A DNA stretch of 64,000 nt from Forficula auricularia. Its lineage: Eukaryota > Arthropoda > Insecta > Dermaptera > Forficulidae. This document shows positions 23,501 through 32,599 of the stretch, one piece after another (the first letter of the stretch is position 1; every line of letters starts with the position of its first letter). A program made the position numbers and the translations under genes. The notes beneath the pieces were generated by a model. It did no database searches. It was not told where the DNA came from and saw only the letters and a list, made by a program, of their open reading frames with translations. The stretch is from contig JALMQS010000075.1 of the NCBI GenBank assembly GCA_024734495.1, forward strand, positions 5,192,832-5,256,831. The letters are read 5' to 3'.

Positions 23501-26500
23501 GTAGAGCACGGTAATGCCACGCATTTACATATCTTAGGTTCTATGTTTTTACAATGCTTGAGAGCAGATGCAGAGCCCTACAGGAGTAGTTGGGCGGTGC
23601 ATTTGCATATTCCTAGGGTTGACTGTGCGCTGCTGTGTAACGAGGATTCCTCGCAGAGCCTTACACAGTCAGCAGGGTACTAGTTGAATATGAGCGTCTT
23701 TGTGAATTGGGTTGTCACAAAGGCCTTCATTTACAAAGGTTTTTTTTCTTTTATCATCATGGCGGGAAATAGGTATGAGCGTCTTTGCGAATGGGGTTTT
23801 CGCAAAGGCCTTCATTTACAGGGTTTTAAATCTCTTCTCAATAGGACAAGAAATAGATATGAGCGTCTTTGCGATTGGAGTTTTCGCAAAGGCCTTCATT
23901 TACAGACATTTTATATCTAGTTTACATATGCGTGGCTGTGCGGTGACAGTTCCTAAGTAATAGGTATGAGCGCCTTTGTGATTTGAGTTATCACAGAGGC
24001 CTTCATTATAAGACATTTTATATCTAGTTTACATATGAGTAGCTGAGCGAGGGTATTTCCTCGCGGAGCAATTCGTTAACAGGATGAGAGGTGGGTATAA
24101 GCGTCTTTGCGATTGGAGTTTACGCAAAGGCCTTCATTTACAAGGTTTTATCTCTTGTCAATTGATAGCATAGAGACAGCACTACTGCCGAATTTCTCTT
24201 GTGTTTATTTATTCAAATAATTTAGGGGAATTGGGGCAAATATTCTATTATAATACATATATATCAGAGATAAAATAGTGAAGTGAGACTAGGGGGTACT
24301 GAGTGAGTCTCTTTGTCTTGGACGTTTAATAAATCATCCCCCAAATCTTACATTTTCGTCGCCAGGTGGCGCTAAAGTCGTGACGCACGGTCCCCCATTA
24401 TAACTTATTAGTTTCTTTTTTTCAAACTTGTATATTTATATAAAATCAGATTTTCACTTTTTTACAAATTTAACTATTCAAACATATGTTTCGAGTTCTT
24501 GTTTACTCAACTTCTTGTGATCTTCACCTTTCTTCTTCATTGACATAATTATGGTACATAATGGAAAATTGACTTATTTTAAATAATAATTCACCAAATG
24601 ATTTCTCTAATTTTGACAACGAATTTTAACAAGTTTTCGTAAAAATATTTTGTGTGTAGTATTTTAAATACCTAAATTTTCCTTCATGTAACACAATTTT
24701 ATCAATGAAGAAGAGAAATGAAGATTGGAAGCAGATATATACTAAATTTCATTAAAATATCCTAATCCATTCTGAGATATGTTGTTAGTTAACAAAAACA
24801 CAAACAAACGCACATATGGACAACAAATCGAGACGAAAGTAGATATGTTGAAAAATGTTATTAGGCTTATTTTGATGAGTAGAATACGTTCATGAAGTAG
24901 CAGCCGATATTTTATATACACCCTATATGCCTATATATATTGAGTATTAAGCTTTAAAATGTATATTATTAATCTAACTATATCTATTTAGTTAATCTGA
25001 TTGAACGAGCAAAAATTATGTGATTTTTAACTATCTAACTACATATTGTAATGAAACTAAGTTTATTAACTAATTTTAAGAACAAAAAATACGTTTCAAC
25101 CAGGTCTCACATCTTTGGGAAAAATAATTTTGGCATGCCTTTTATTATTTAAATTAATTATAGTCCAGTCAAATTGTGTTTTTATCAGGAAAGTTTTGAA
25201 GTAGTTCTGATTTTTTGCAAATATCAGGCGGTCAACGCCTCAGATATTGCTCTTCGCAAAATACCAACAGACCACATTCGTGCAGCGTGTGAAGCCTTCC
25301 CGGACTCGTTGCTATTATCCGCGCTAAAGGAGGTTACATAGAACAATTTAACATATTTTTCTTAAAATTTGAAATATTTTCACGATATACTGAAGTTTTT
25401 AAATAAAAAAAAAATTACAAAATTACAGCATTTTTAATTGGTAACCTTCGAGAACCGATCCCTGTATACTTGAATATATACCATATGGTAGAAGATTTAC
25501 TTTAACTAACACGAAAAATTTCGCACTCTTCTATATATTTTCTATATAGAATCGTATATCAAGAAGAAACCGCTAATCTACACATATTTCAAAGAAAGTC
25601 ACTTTTTATTCGTATTAAAACTATTGAAAAATTATCATTCAAAAAAAATATTATAAATTTGACTGAAATTAGACTCACCTGTAAGAGCCGACTAAGCTGA
25701 TCTGTAATATCCCTTCCAGAAATAGGGATTTGCATTGAAGCATAGGGAAGTGCGTGTCCTTCATATATCGGTGTAGCGACGGTCAATCCTTCTCCAGAAT
25801 CCAAAGTCACTCCAGTACTAAAGCCATTGTTAAAGAGACCGCATGCGGCATCCGAAATGCAAAAGAAATGCTGCACATTCCAATATTCAAACGCAAGCTG
25901 GCACATTTTCTCTCGCTGCGCCGGAGACACCCCAATCTAGACAAATAAATAAATAAATAAATAATAATAATATTTGTATATAAATTCTTTTTTTTTAAAG
26001 GGAGAAGGTTTTTCCCCCTTCCTGGCTTTTGGTCAGAGCCATTTAGCCAATCACATTCTTTGTATTATTTTATAATTTTAAATATTTACACTAGCCGTAT
26101 ATAAATTCAAATTGCCGTTAAAACTAGAGTTGAAATTTCAGAAGAATCACAAGAGGTTAATTTATTAAATGTCAGAAGGGTTGTTTTCACCCTCCCAGGA
26201 TTCGAACTTGAGTGCTCTCCCAGGGCCGGTGTGAGGTGAACGAACTCCTCTGAGTTCTGACATACCGCCCTATAAAATCGAGATAAATATTTCACTCAAA
26301 GAATAAAATCTTCATTTGTAAAATTTCGCGGTCTAGTTATTCTAAATTTAAAATTTAAACACATATAGGTTAAAAAAAATGGTTGAGTGTTCGGAATTTT
26401 AAATTTCTTCAAAAGTCGAAGGGCAATGGAATAACCTTTCCCAAATTGAATATATAGGTTTTTAACTTCTAATTCAGACTTTTCGGTATCAAATAAAGGA

Positions 26501-29500
26501 TTTTAAAAATCAAGTGCGGACTTTTCCATATCAAATTCAGAATTTATTAATAAACAGTTGAAAAAATAGAAAAAAGTTATAGTTAGAAAAAGTTTTAATT
26601 TAATTTAACTCTCAGGAAAAGTTTTCAGGTAAAAAGCTAAAATTTTGTGCATTGTAAGATATATGAAGGGGAGTCGGGTAGCTCAGTCCGCAAACGCACT
26701 GGCTTCGCTTCGGCATCGATCGATTATGACGATGTTGAGGTGGAGGTCCGGGGTTCGATCCTAGCTGGCAAATAAAAATTTCTACCGGCTGAAAACTCGG
26801 CTCCCTCACTAACCCTACTAACACTCTACTTATGTGCTGTCTAAATGGGCTTTGTTCCCGGTGACATTAAATAAATTAAAAAAAAAGATATATGAATATA
26901 GTAGTATATTTTCAGCATATTAACTAAAACCTTTCAGGATTAGCATTTTGTAATTTCAAGAAATATCTTCAGGTAAAAAGCTAAAATTTGGTACATTCTA
27001 ATATATTTGCGTACTAATTTTCAGTTCATCTACTAAAACCTTTCAAGATTGCCATTTTGTAAGTACTCTCAGGAAACATTTTCAGGTAAAAAACTAAAAT
27101 TTGGTGGATTGTAAGATATTTGCGTTGTTAACCAAATTAAACCTCACAAATTAAACCTCGTAAATTAAATCTCATTAACTAAAACCTCTCAAGATTGGCA
27201 TTTTGTACTCTCAGGATTCTCAGGAAACTTTTTTAGGAAAAAAGCTATAATTTAATATGTAAAATATGCATGCTTTTATAGAAATTTTGAATTTGATTTG
27301 AAAAAGTCTGATTTTGATTTTTAAAATCCTGAATTGTTGTATGGACGAGGTGAACGAGACTATGCGCTCCAGAAACCTAAAATAACAAGATAGTCAGAAT
27401 CGAGAAAGATGGAGACTGGGTGCGGAGAAGCGTCGAGTCGGCGATAAGTAAGTAAGTAAGTAAAATCCTGAATTTGGTTTGAAACATCTTGAATTTGATA
27501 TGGAAAAGTCCGAATTTGAAGGTAAAAACCTATAAGAGTTCAAATTTGAACTCTTATAATAAATCTTTTAACATAGTGAGATAATCAATTTCAAAATGGA
27601 ATTAAATCAAGGAGATTGCCTTTTGCTTGATGCTAAAGCCCGAGGTTGGTCCCTACATTGTAAAAAGAAGGAGAAGATGAGATTTTATGGACTGGGAAGG
27701 ATTCGAAGTGTGTGGGTCTTAACCGGCCTCTACACGATCATTCTGACTGTCAGTCTTGTCTAGGATTGACATTCCGATTGAGCGTGTAGGGATAGGACTG
27801 ATGGACTGATGAACAAGATTGACGGATTTCCAGAAATCCAGAAATCAGAGCTTCAATCATGTTAAAAGGATGGGAGATTGACAGTCTGAATGAAGCGGGT
27901 AATAGCACTGCCCGCCATTCTTTACATCAGTCGAGAACATATACAATTTTAAGAATTGAAATATTTAATGAATTTGATAATTATGTAATATGATCATTAT
28001 TAATTGTATGTTTCCTGTATTTGATTCGATAGAGAATCGAAAGCAGGTGATTTTTGTCAAATATTAAGTGAAAATAATATCCGAATTTATATGTTTCTAA
28101 CTTGAAATAATGAAGTTAAATATATTTATAATTTTCTCATTAATATATTAAAGAATAATTAACACATTAACGAGAATTGTTTTGATCGCGCTATTTAAAC
28201 AAGATATATATCGCGAGACAACTGCTGGTTGAAACTATTGGAGTCTGCTGAATCTTAATTCTGGACCAAGAGAGAATGAAAAAGATATGATCCATTTAGC
28301 TATAATCCAGCATCATTTTCGCGTTTAGCCCGCATGACACTTTTTATATCAAACATTGATATGGACCACCAAATGAATTTGAAATCTGAGATGTTATATA
28401 TTCAATCTCCCGGTCCAGCGCGCTAGATCTGTTAACACGTATGTTAGGGGCTTGTCATTAATTAAAAAGCTCGATCAAAACAATTCTCGTTAATGTGTTA
28501 ATTATTCTTTAATATATTAATGAGAAAATTATAAATATATGATCATTATTAGTTTGATTTTTATTTTATTATTTGAAAATGGAATCAAATTTCATCAAAA
28601 AATCAATAATAATCTAAAATTAATTATTTACTTGAATTACTTGAATATATTAAAGTGTGAAGAGGACCTTATTTGAGTTTATATTATCATTTTAGCCATG
28701 GAAGAACATTTAGATGAAGATATCATAGATGTATGTTTGTTAATACCGGCGACCAATTAAGTGCTAAGGGCTTGATTTTAAAACGTTTGTCACTGTAAAA
28801 TGAGCCAAAAAACTTCAATCTGACTGACAGTCAGAATAATTGTGTAGGGGCCGCTTTAAATAGCTAAAGGTTCTATGTCCGGGGAATATTTCCATTAAGC
28901 GGAGGATAACATCATTGTGTTGTGGGCGGCACTCAGAGTATTTTTTCCTTAATATAAATATAATTATTCTTAAGGGTAATATTTTTAGCCGGCTCCCTTT
29001 GATGCTCGAAAGTCCCTTTTTGACAATAGGAAAGTGGACTTTACAATTCTACTTCCTGGACCTCAATAAATTTAAAGTAAGTTCTCATATTTGGGTTAAT
29101 AAATAAGTCCTGTCGAATAGATTTTAACACCAGATGTTGATTGTAAATTCATTGGGGTTTTTCGTCATTGCGTGGGAATTTTTCGAGAGACTTATTTCTA
29201 AAAGAAGGCGGGCTAAAATATTTTAAAACGCCCTCCTGATTACGAATTTAGCCAATAAGAAGCTTTTGGGAAATTTCCATTCAAAAGTAAGGCAATTTTC
29301 AGATACAAGCAGGCAGACTTTGAGTTGGGCAGTTCTCAGTTGTCAATTAGAGCTGAGAGTTGGGAGATGAGAATGTCAACCAACAGAGACAAATTTGAAG
29401 TTCTCTAAGCCATCAGCGAAGAGAAATGTATGTTTTTAAGCCAGTAATAAAAAATACCAATATTAATTAAATATTCTCTTATTTAAAACGAAACATCTCC

Positions 29501-30107
29501 ACCTTCAATTACCATCAAATCAGCACCAAGACTGAAAACAGGTCAACTCGCTTGGGCTACATTACCAAGACCGTTCTGCGAGGAACATTCTTCGAGATAA
29601 AACTACAAATCGTCAACCTTTCTCTGGTCAAGAAGGGTTGCAAACAAAAATCAAATGTCGTAACAATTGCTTTCTCCTTATAAAGTCAACATAATAATTA
29701 TTCTTAATTACTTTATCGACTATTAAGAGTGGGTACAATGCCGGCTCAATGCGCAGTATATTTTCAAAGGCGTGATCCATCAGAATCTCCATATCATCCC
29801 ACCGTACGACAACGCCTCTTTCGACGGGCGAGAGCAGCCGAAGAACTCCCCGTTTCGAGGTGGCACGTTCTCCTATATATACATCCTAAATGTTAAAATT
29901 ATATTTAGAAAAACAATTTCGTTTATAATATAAATTTTTATTAAGAAATTGAATATATTTTACTTTTTGTTCGCTAGCTTCAGCACAACTTGTGGGTCTG
30001 TAATTTCGGGGTCTTCCAACTACAGTCGGCATCATCGAACGGGGCATGGGGTCGCTTGAGAACCCCAATTTGGATAAACTCGAGCCAAAGTCCATCACAC
30101 AAGACAT
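17250..30107 (-). CDS. Divergent actin-related protein, seven exons, complete
   Basis: Exons (minus strand): 30107-29964, 29885-29712, 25936-25679, 23068-22988, 20790-20663, 19610-19466, 17501-17250, all with GT-AG introns and consistent phases, giving 393 residues. Alignment to actin from memory: phosphate-1 loop region MDFGSSLSKLGF (residues 5-16, Asp and Lys kept), VGRPR, SKRGVLRLL, WDDME, phosphate-2 loop LDSGEGLTVATPIYEG (151-166), adenosine loop ITGGTTMMRG (299-308), and WFGGSVVCELSTFNKMWIT (339-357). Positions matching actin catalytic Gln137 and His161 appear as Asp and Val, so ATP hydrolysis is probably lost. The DNase-I-loop segment differs, and the C terminus runs about 20 residues past actin. 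It fits no standard Arp class I can name; an orphan, perhaps testis- or cilium-type Arp. Gene identity sure, role unknown. Introns hold SINEs, Penelope foldbacks and a hairpin-rich insert. Confidence 0.93.
17570..17890. repeat. Dispersed repeat, copy C
   Basis: The words atctcaaaaacggctgaaac, aaaaattatatttttcgata and gcgttaccaaatttttg recur at 37200-37450 and 43060-43330. Same family as the 36541-37500 copy; lies in the 3' flank of the actin-like gene's last intron. Confidence 0.7.
17950..18234 (+). mobile_element. tRNA-derived SINE with 10-bp target duplication
   Basis: The head has a box-B-like GCTGGTTCGAGACC (about 18000-18013) after GTGGGTCAGTGGCTAGAG (box-A-like). The tail ends in (AGA)n repeats. 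The flanks aattataatc (17940-17949 and 18235-18244) are a perfect duplication. The body (cctcttggaaagtaatggca onward) probably derives from a LINE 3' end. Confidence 0.8.
18508..18949 (+). mobile_element. Jockey-type LINE, 5'-truncated second copy
   Basis: Near-identical to 16343-16784, including the final about 21 A residues. Here the C-terminal frame is unbroken to its stop (...TRVHRHLRLHPLT), showing the sequence lost by frameshift in the first copy. Confidence 0.9.
19085..19331. mobile_element. Two MITE fragments
   Basis: 19087-19166 has inverted ATAAGACGCAC / GTGCGTCTTGTA words typical of a Tc/pogo-like MITE. 19287-19331 ends in gtttgggaaccactg, the hallmark end of a common hAT MITE (CAGTGGTTCCCAAAC on the minus strand). 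Confidence 0.45.
19466..19610 (-). CDS. Actin-like gene exon 6
   Basis: Residues 262-310. Contains VPQLIANCIAKADPSLREV and the nucleotide-binding SSNIVITGGTTMMRGF. Acceptor gcag, donor GTGAGT. Confidence 0.93.
19685..19928. mobile_element. MITE with about 36-bp terminal inverted repeats
   Basis: TATATCGTCGGGATACTGCC at the left is inverted at the right end (GGCAGTAACCCGACGATATA), and AAACAAGCTAACTCC is paired inside. It sits 75 bases from exon 6 of the actin-like gene, within intron 5 on the minus strand. Confidence 0.75.
20122..20345 (-). mobile_element. Penelope-derived foldback with degenerate hammerhead pair
   Basis: Shares its outer sequence (TTTTTGCCGAGAGTA) and (AATAAAAGAGTGTGTCTTTT) with 22442-22795 and 60418-60742. 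On the minus strand a hammerhead core CTGATGA (20268-20262), GAAAC and GTC are present, but stem II and stem I have mismatches. A plus-strand half ribozyme (GACTGATGAAGAGGGCAAA at 20325-20343) is cut off. Confidence 0.7.
20663..20790 (-). CDS. Actin-like gene exon 5
   Basis: Residues 220-262 (last codon split CG/G). YFLPDHTEIRLTSEVIQAPELLF aligns with actin [23 protein letters not shown]. The segment before it (THLSSCDPCLGV) is variable. Confidence 0.9.
21240..22330. mobile_element. Older Penelope-like inverted-repeat remnant
   Basis: TAAAGAGAAACAAAGAGGTTG and TCTTCTGC at 21282-21311 recur inverted at 22267-22306. A minus-strand degenerate hammerhead-like block lies at 21366-21404 (cgatga, gaaac, gtctc). 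The 1-kb interior has no recognisable protein. Confidence 0.5.
22533..22590 (-). ncRNA. Hammerhead ribozyme (minus strand)
   Basis: Read on the minus strand: CTGATGA (22578-22572), stem II GAGGGCaaaGCCCTC, GAAAC, loop TATA, GTC with cleavage after the C at 22544, then stem I pairing TCGTTA with TAATAGA (one bulge). Stem III is only A-U and C-G closed by UAUA. All core bases are intact. Minimal-stem-III hammerheads are known from Penelope-like elements. Confidence 0.85.
22668..22725 (+). ncRNA. Hammerhead ribozyme (plus strand)
   Basis: CTGATGA 22680-22686, stem II GAGGGCaaaGCCCTC, GAAAC 22703-22707, loop TATA, GTC 22712-22714 (predicted cut after 22714), then TCGTTA pairing back to TAATAGA. 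Same fold as its inverted twin 90 bases to the left. Confidence 0.85.
22988..23068 (-). CDS. Actin-like gene exon 4
   Basis: Residues 193-219, 27 codons, acceptor ttttag and donor GTGAGC. LDIVRDMKEKTCYVSQ matches actin REIVRDIKEKLCYVA. Confidence 0.92.
23221..24405. repeat. Hairpin-packed, GC-richer insert (possible LTR-derived)
   Basis: A block distinctly less AT-rich than its flanks, lying in intron 3 of the actin-like gene. Many short perfect hairpins occur: CCCGGCtctattaGCCGGG (about 23457-23475), a two-tier CTGTGTAAcGAGGattCCTCG...TTACACAG (about 23632-23668), CGAGGgtatttCCTCG (about 24050), and five tandem copies described separately. It starts TGTGATAGCA and near its end has AATAAA (24328-24333) and CTTACA, then GGTGGCGCTAAAG, which could be an LTR end plus primer site. 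No partner LTR is seen, so LTR origin is a guess. Confidence 0.45.
23689..24145 (+). repeat. Five tandem hairpins with compensatory changes
   Basis: Units near 23689, 23774, 23858, 23964 and 24096 read tatgagcgtctttg, a loop, then caaaggccttcatt. Stems: CTTTGTGA/TCACAAAG, CTTTGCGA/TCGCAAAG, CTTTGCGA/TCGCAAAG, CTTTGTGA/TCACAGAG, CTTTGCGA/ACGCAAAG. Units 1 and 4 swap a C-G pair for T-A on both sides. Unit spacing is about 85-130 bp. Confidence 0.75.
25189..25341 (+). CDS. Unplaced exon-like open segment
   Basis: After an acceptor (tttttatcag) come 50 open codons and TAG, with GC content and codon use unlike the AT-rich flanks. The peptide includes VVLIFCKYQAVNASDIALRK and ACEAFPDSLLLSALKEVT. 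It lies in an intron of the actin-like gene on the opposite strand. I do not recognise the family. It may be the last exon of a nested gene, a retrocopy, or a transposon piece; a GTTACA donor just before the stop would allow a further exon. Confidence 0.3.
   Translation, partial: ESFEVVLIFCKYQAVNASDIALRKIPTDHIRAACEAFPDSLLLSALKEVT
25679..25936 (-). CDS. Actin-like gene exon 3
   Basis: Residues 107-192. Carries AQREKMCQLAFEYWNV, LDSGEGLTVATPIYEGHALP and ISGRDITDQLSRLLQ, all clear actin blocks. The Gln137 and His161 equivalents are Asp and Val here. Donor GTGAGT. Confidence 0.95.
26160..26290 (-). mobile_element. tRNA-like SINE fragment
   Basis: On the minus strand AAGTTCGAATCCTGGGAGGG holds a box-B-like sequence, and flanking gtcagaagggttgt recurs at 56374. 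No intact tRNA fold, so a SINE relic rather than a tRNA gene. Confidence 0.45.
26600..27265 (+). repeat. Tandem repeat array interrupted by a SINE
   Basis: About four units of about 115 bp share cttcaggtaaaaagctaaaa, ctaaaacctttcaagattg and ccattttgta. The SINE at 26668-26884 landed inside one unit. Non-coding. Confidence 0.7.
26668..26884 (+). mobile_element. tRNA-derived SINE, copy 1, with 12-bp target duplication
   Basis: Starts GGGGAGTCGGGTAGCTCAG (box A), then box B GGGGTTCGATCC. It ends in tgacattaaataaatt plus A-run. Perfect duplication aagatatatgaa on both sides (26656-26667, 26885-26896). A second copy is at 53168-53394. Confidence 0.9.
27340..27470 (+). mobile_element. LINE 3' end fragment with (AAGT)n tail
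   Basis: Encodes a short relic ending RERWRLGAEKRRVGDK followed by aagtaagtaagtaag, the pattern of a non-LTR element C terminus and tail. The related tail (cttacttactt on the minus strand) occurs at 58042. Confidence 0.5.
27723..28855. mobile_element. piggyBac-like element with TTAA duplication
   Basis: Terminal repeats of about 33 bp (left GGCCTCTACACGATCATTCT with ACTGTCAGTC, inverted at 28820-28855) are flanked by TTAA at 27719-27722 and 28856-28859, the piggyBac target site. No transposase is recognisable. The interior contains a separate foldback (28114-28545). Confidence 0.65.
28114..28545. repeat. Foldback with about 75-bp near-perfect arms
   Basis: Arms 28114-28190 and 28466-28542 (TTCTCATTAATATATTAAAG... 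inverted) enclose about 275 unique bases. It sits wholly inside the TTAA-flanked element, so it is either nested or a sub-terminal structure of it. Confidence 0.8.
28860..29711. other. Intron of the actin-like gene, no named element
   Basis: Contains GC-moderate sequence (29130-29680) without open exon-like frames on either strand that I can support. It could be LTR-derived, but no direct repeat partner exists in the window. Confidence 0.3.
29712..29885 (-). CDS. Actin-like gene exon 2
   Basis: Residues 49-106, phase 0 on both sides. Contains VYIGERATSKRGVLRLL and VVVRWDDMEILMDHAF, matching the actin YVGDEAQSKRGIL and NWDDMEKIWHH region. Donor GTAATT was chosen because it gives exactly the actin spacing to exon 3. 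Confidence 0.92.
29964..30107 (-). CDS. Actin-like gene exon 1
   Basis: Codes residues 1-48, starting at ATG 30107-30105, which aligns with the N terminus of actin. An acceptor-like ctttag precedes the start by two bases, so a non-coding leader exon is possible. Donor GTAAAA. Confidence 0.88.
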
Positions 30108-30233
30108 GGCTAAAGAAAATAAATACAAGAATGAATTTAATTTCGATACTAACCGTGATGTAAATTGACAAGTGCGAGTCTACATCGCATATTGAGAATC
30201 CATTCTTAATATAGGTTATAACACACTGGTCGA

Positions 30234-31604
30234 CAAAAATTAAACAAAAATTTGTTGCCGTAAATCGAACAATGGATTCCAGTATAGTTTTATATGCTGA
30301 TTATCATGAACTTTCCCGATTTTTTACAACAGGTCAGAGTTTTGAGATATTATCGGTCAAAACGACGAAAAAGGCCATTTTGACCTATGTTCGAGTCCCA
30401 TCAGATATTAAACAGGAATATTTGAAATCAAAATATTTTGTTGACGTAATAGAAAACAGCTTCCTCTTTGATTTTCAAATTACTAGATAATGGTAACCAG
30501 TGCCACAATTAGGTTTGAAGTTTTGCGAAAAATTGCAGTTTTTCCTTCATAAAATGAAAACAACTCATCCTAGAAACTTGATTCCTATCTCATTCTCTAG
30601 GAAATTTTATTGATTGAACATTTATTTGAACCACTTTTTTTGTTAAAAGTCTTTTTCATGAGAGGAAGTGATCCATTTTTTCAAAAAATGGCAGTTTTTT
30701 CTTCATAAAATGAAAGCCACTCATCCTAGAATGTTGATTTTTATCTCATTCTCTAGGAAATTTTATTTACTTGAACGTTTACTTGGACGACTTTTTTGAT
30801 AAAACTATTAGATTTTAGATTATTCAGCATTTTCCGGACAGGATATGATCCGAATCCTCAAAAATGGCATAGAAAATCCTGGATATCTATAAATCTAAGA
30901 GTTTAATCGAAAAAATGGTCCAAGTAAATGTTCAATCAACAAAATTTCCTGGAGAATGAGATAAGAATCAAGTTTCTAGGATGGAGGGGTTTTCATTTTA
31001 TGAAGGAAAAACTGCCATTTTTTAAAAGTTGCAGTTTTTCAAAATTTCAACCTCATTGCGGCTCAAGTTACCATTATCTAATTAAGATAAAACTTTGTTT
31101 CAATTGTAGCAAATTTAATCTAGTTTAAAAATGTTTAGAAAGGTCTTTGACGAAAACGTGCTCTTTCATGGTCAAAATAGGGAAAAATCGAAAAAAGTGC
31201 GAGTTTTTGGGATATTCAAAAGTGACCCGGAGGCTGTTTTTTGGATCCCCATAAAAAAAAGAACTACTGGACCATTTTTTTTTTAATCGACGCGAGATTT
31301 TGTGCTTTTTAATTTACTATAGGACGGTTATTTACAAAATATGAACAGTTTTCGAGTTATAAGCGAAAAACTGGAAAAAGTTCGATGTTTTTCGGCCACC
31401 AAAAGTTGTCCCCCACACTTTCGAGGTAGCAAACTTAGATTTGGCATACCCATACCATAACAAACGATCCTAGAAAAAAAAATATTTTCCCGAATTTAAT
31501 GTAAGCTGAAACCCTCCTATATACTGGGCTAATGATAATCAGCGTATAAAACTTTACTGGAATCCATTGTTAGATTTACGGCAACAAATTTTTGTCGACC
31601 ATTG
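30234..31604 (+). mobile_element. DNA element with long terminal repeats that carry a start codon
   Basis: CACTGGTCGACAAAAATT at the left is inverted at 31585-31604, and the repeats extend about 75 bp through AATGGATTCCAGTA. A 72-codon frame begins at ATG 30272 within the repeat (MDSSIVLYADYHELSRFF...); the right repeat encodes the same first residues on the minus strand. The interior also contains inverted copies of tttcttcataaaatgaaa blocks. Protein unrecognised. Confidence 0.7.
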
Positions 31605-32599
31605 TAATAATAGGTATATTAGGGTCAGCCATTTTTAACGACTTATTTTATTTTCATGTTTTTTTAAGCCTAGTATGAAAATTTGTTAATATTTCATGTT
31701 TTACGAACCCTCTCCAAATTTTAGCCCTATAAAAATATATTTATGATTTTAAGTCGCTCAAGAATTTAGAAAATCTAAAAAATCCACAAAAATCATTATT
31801 TTTATTTTTACTTGTTAACTCACTTTACAACATAATGAACAAAAATACAAAAATAGAGTTAAATTTTTTTTTGAAATTATAGCCTCATTTGGTCCAAACT
31901 TGACCAAAATTTGTATACATCATCTGTGGGCCCTAGAAGGGTAAAAATACAAAAATTAACCAGGGAGGGGGGGGGTGAAATTGGGAAAAATATACTAGAC
32001 CATTGTCAAATTTAATTTTAGTTTAGCGAGAGCGTAGAATTCTACCCAATTTGAGACTAAATAGAAAAAAAATTATAAATAGTTTAAAAAAACTAAAAAA
32101 CACGCTTTTGTCAATAAGAAGTCAAAAAGCTTTGGGTACTTTACCCAAATTAATTAAAAGTACATGCTTCTCAAAGAAGCTCCCCACGCTTTTTGACTTA
32201 GTTATTGGACATAAAAAAGTTTATTACATAATTTTGTACTTTTTAGTGCATTACTGACAAAAGTATGTTTTTTAGTTTTTTTTAAACTATAATTTTGTTC
32301 AATATATCGTAAATTAATAGTAGAAAAAATAATCAAGCCTTAAAATTATTAGAGTTACAGCTAAAAATCGGCTCAAATTTGCGAGCCGCAAGTAGTCTGT
32401 TATGATTTTTTTTACAATTTTCTTAATAACAGAGCTGTAAATATGATTTCAAAGAAAGGTAGTAAAGTAAATATTGATTGAAAATACTTATGATTAGTAA
32501 TTTCGGAAATAAAAGAGCTTTTATTGTACTTATCTTGATCTCATGATTGCCTTAGGACACCCACCCACACCTTCTTACAACCTTACTACTTATATATTA
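31605..32599. repeat. Dispersed repeat fragments
   Basis: 31620-31790 repeats the 5370-5530 family. 31890-31975 carries the aaatttgtatacat module seen in Helitron copies. No gene. Confidence 0.5.

Noticed and set aside
23447..23960. 78-82 codon frames across the hairpin insert
   Set aside because: They follow the tandem hairpin repeats in two frames; structure and not coding explains the pattern.
26668..26884. tRNA gene
   Set aside because: Box A and B are present but the fold is not a cloverleaf; an A-rich tail, target duplication and second copy show it is a SINE.
29110..29700. Solo LTR
   Set aside because: Begins and ends could be chosen to give TG...CA, but no target duplication, partner LTR or primer site was found.
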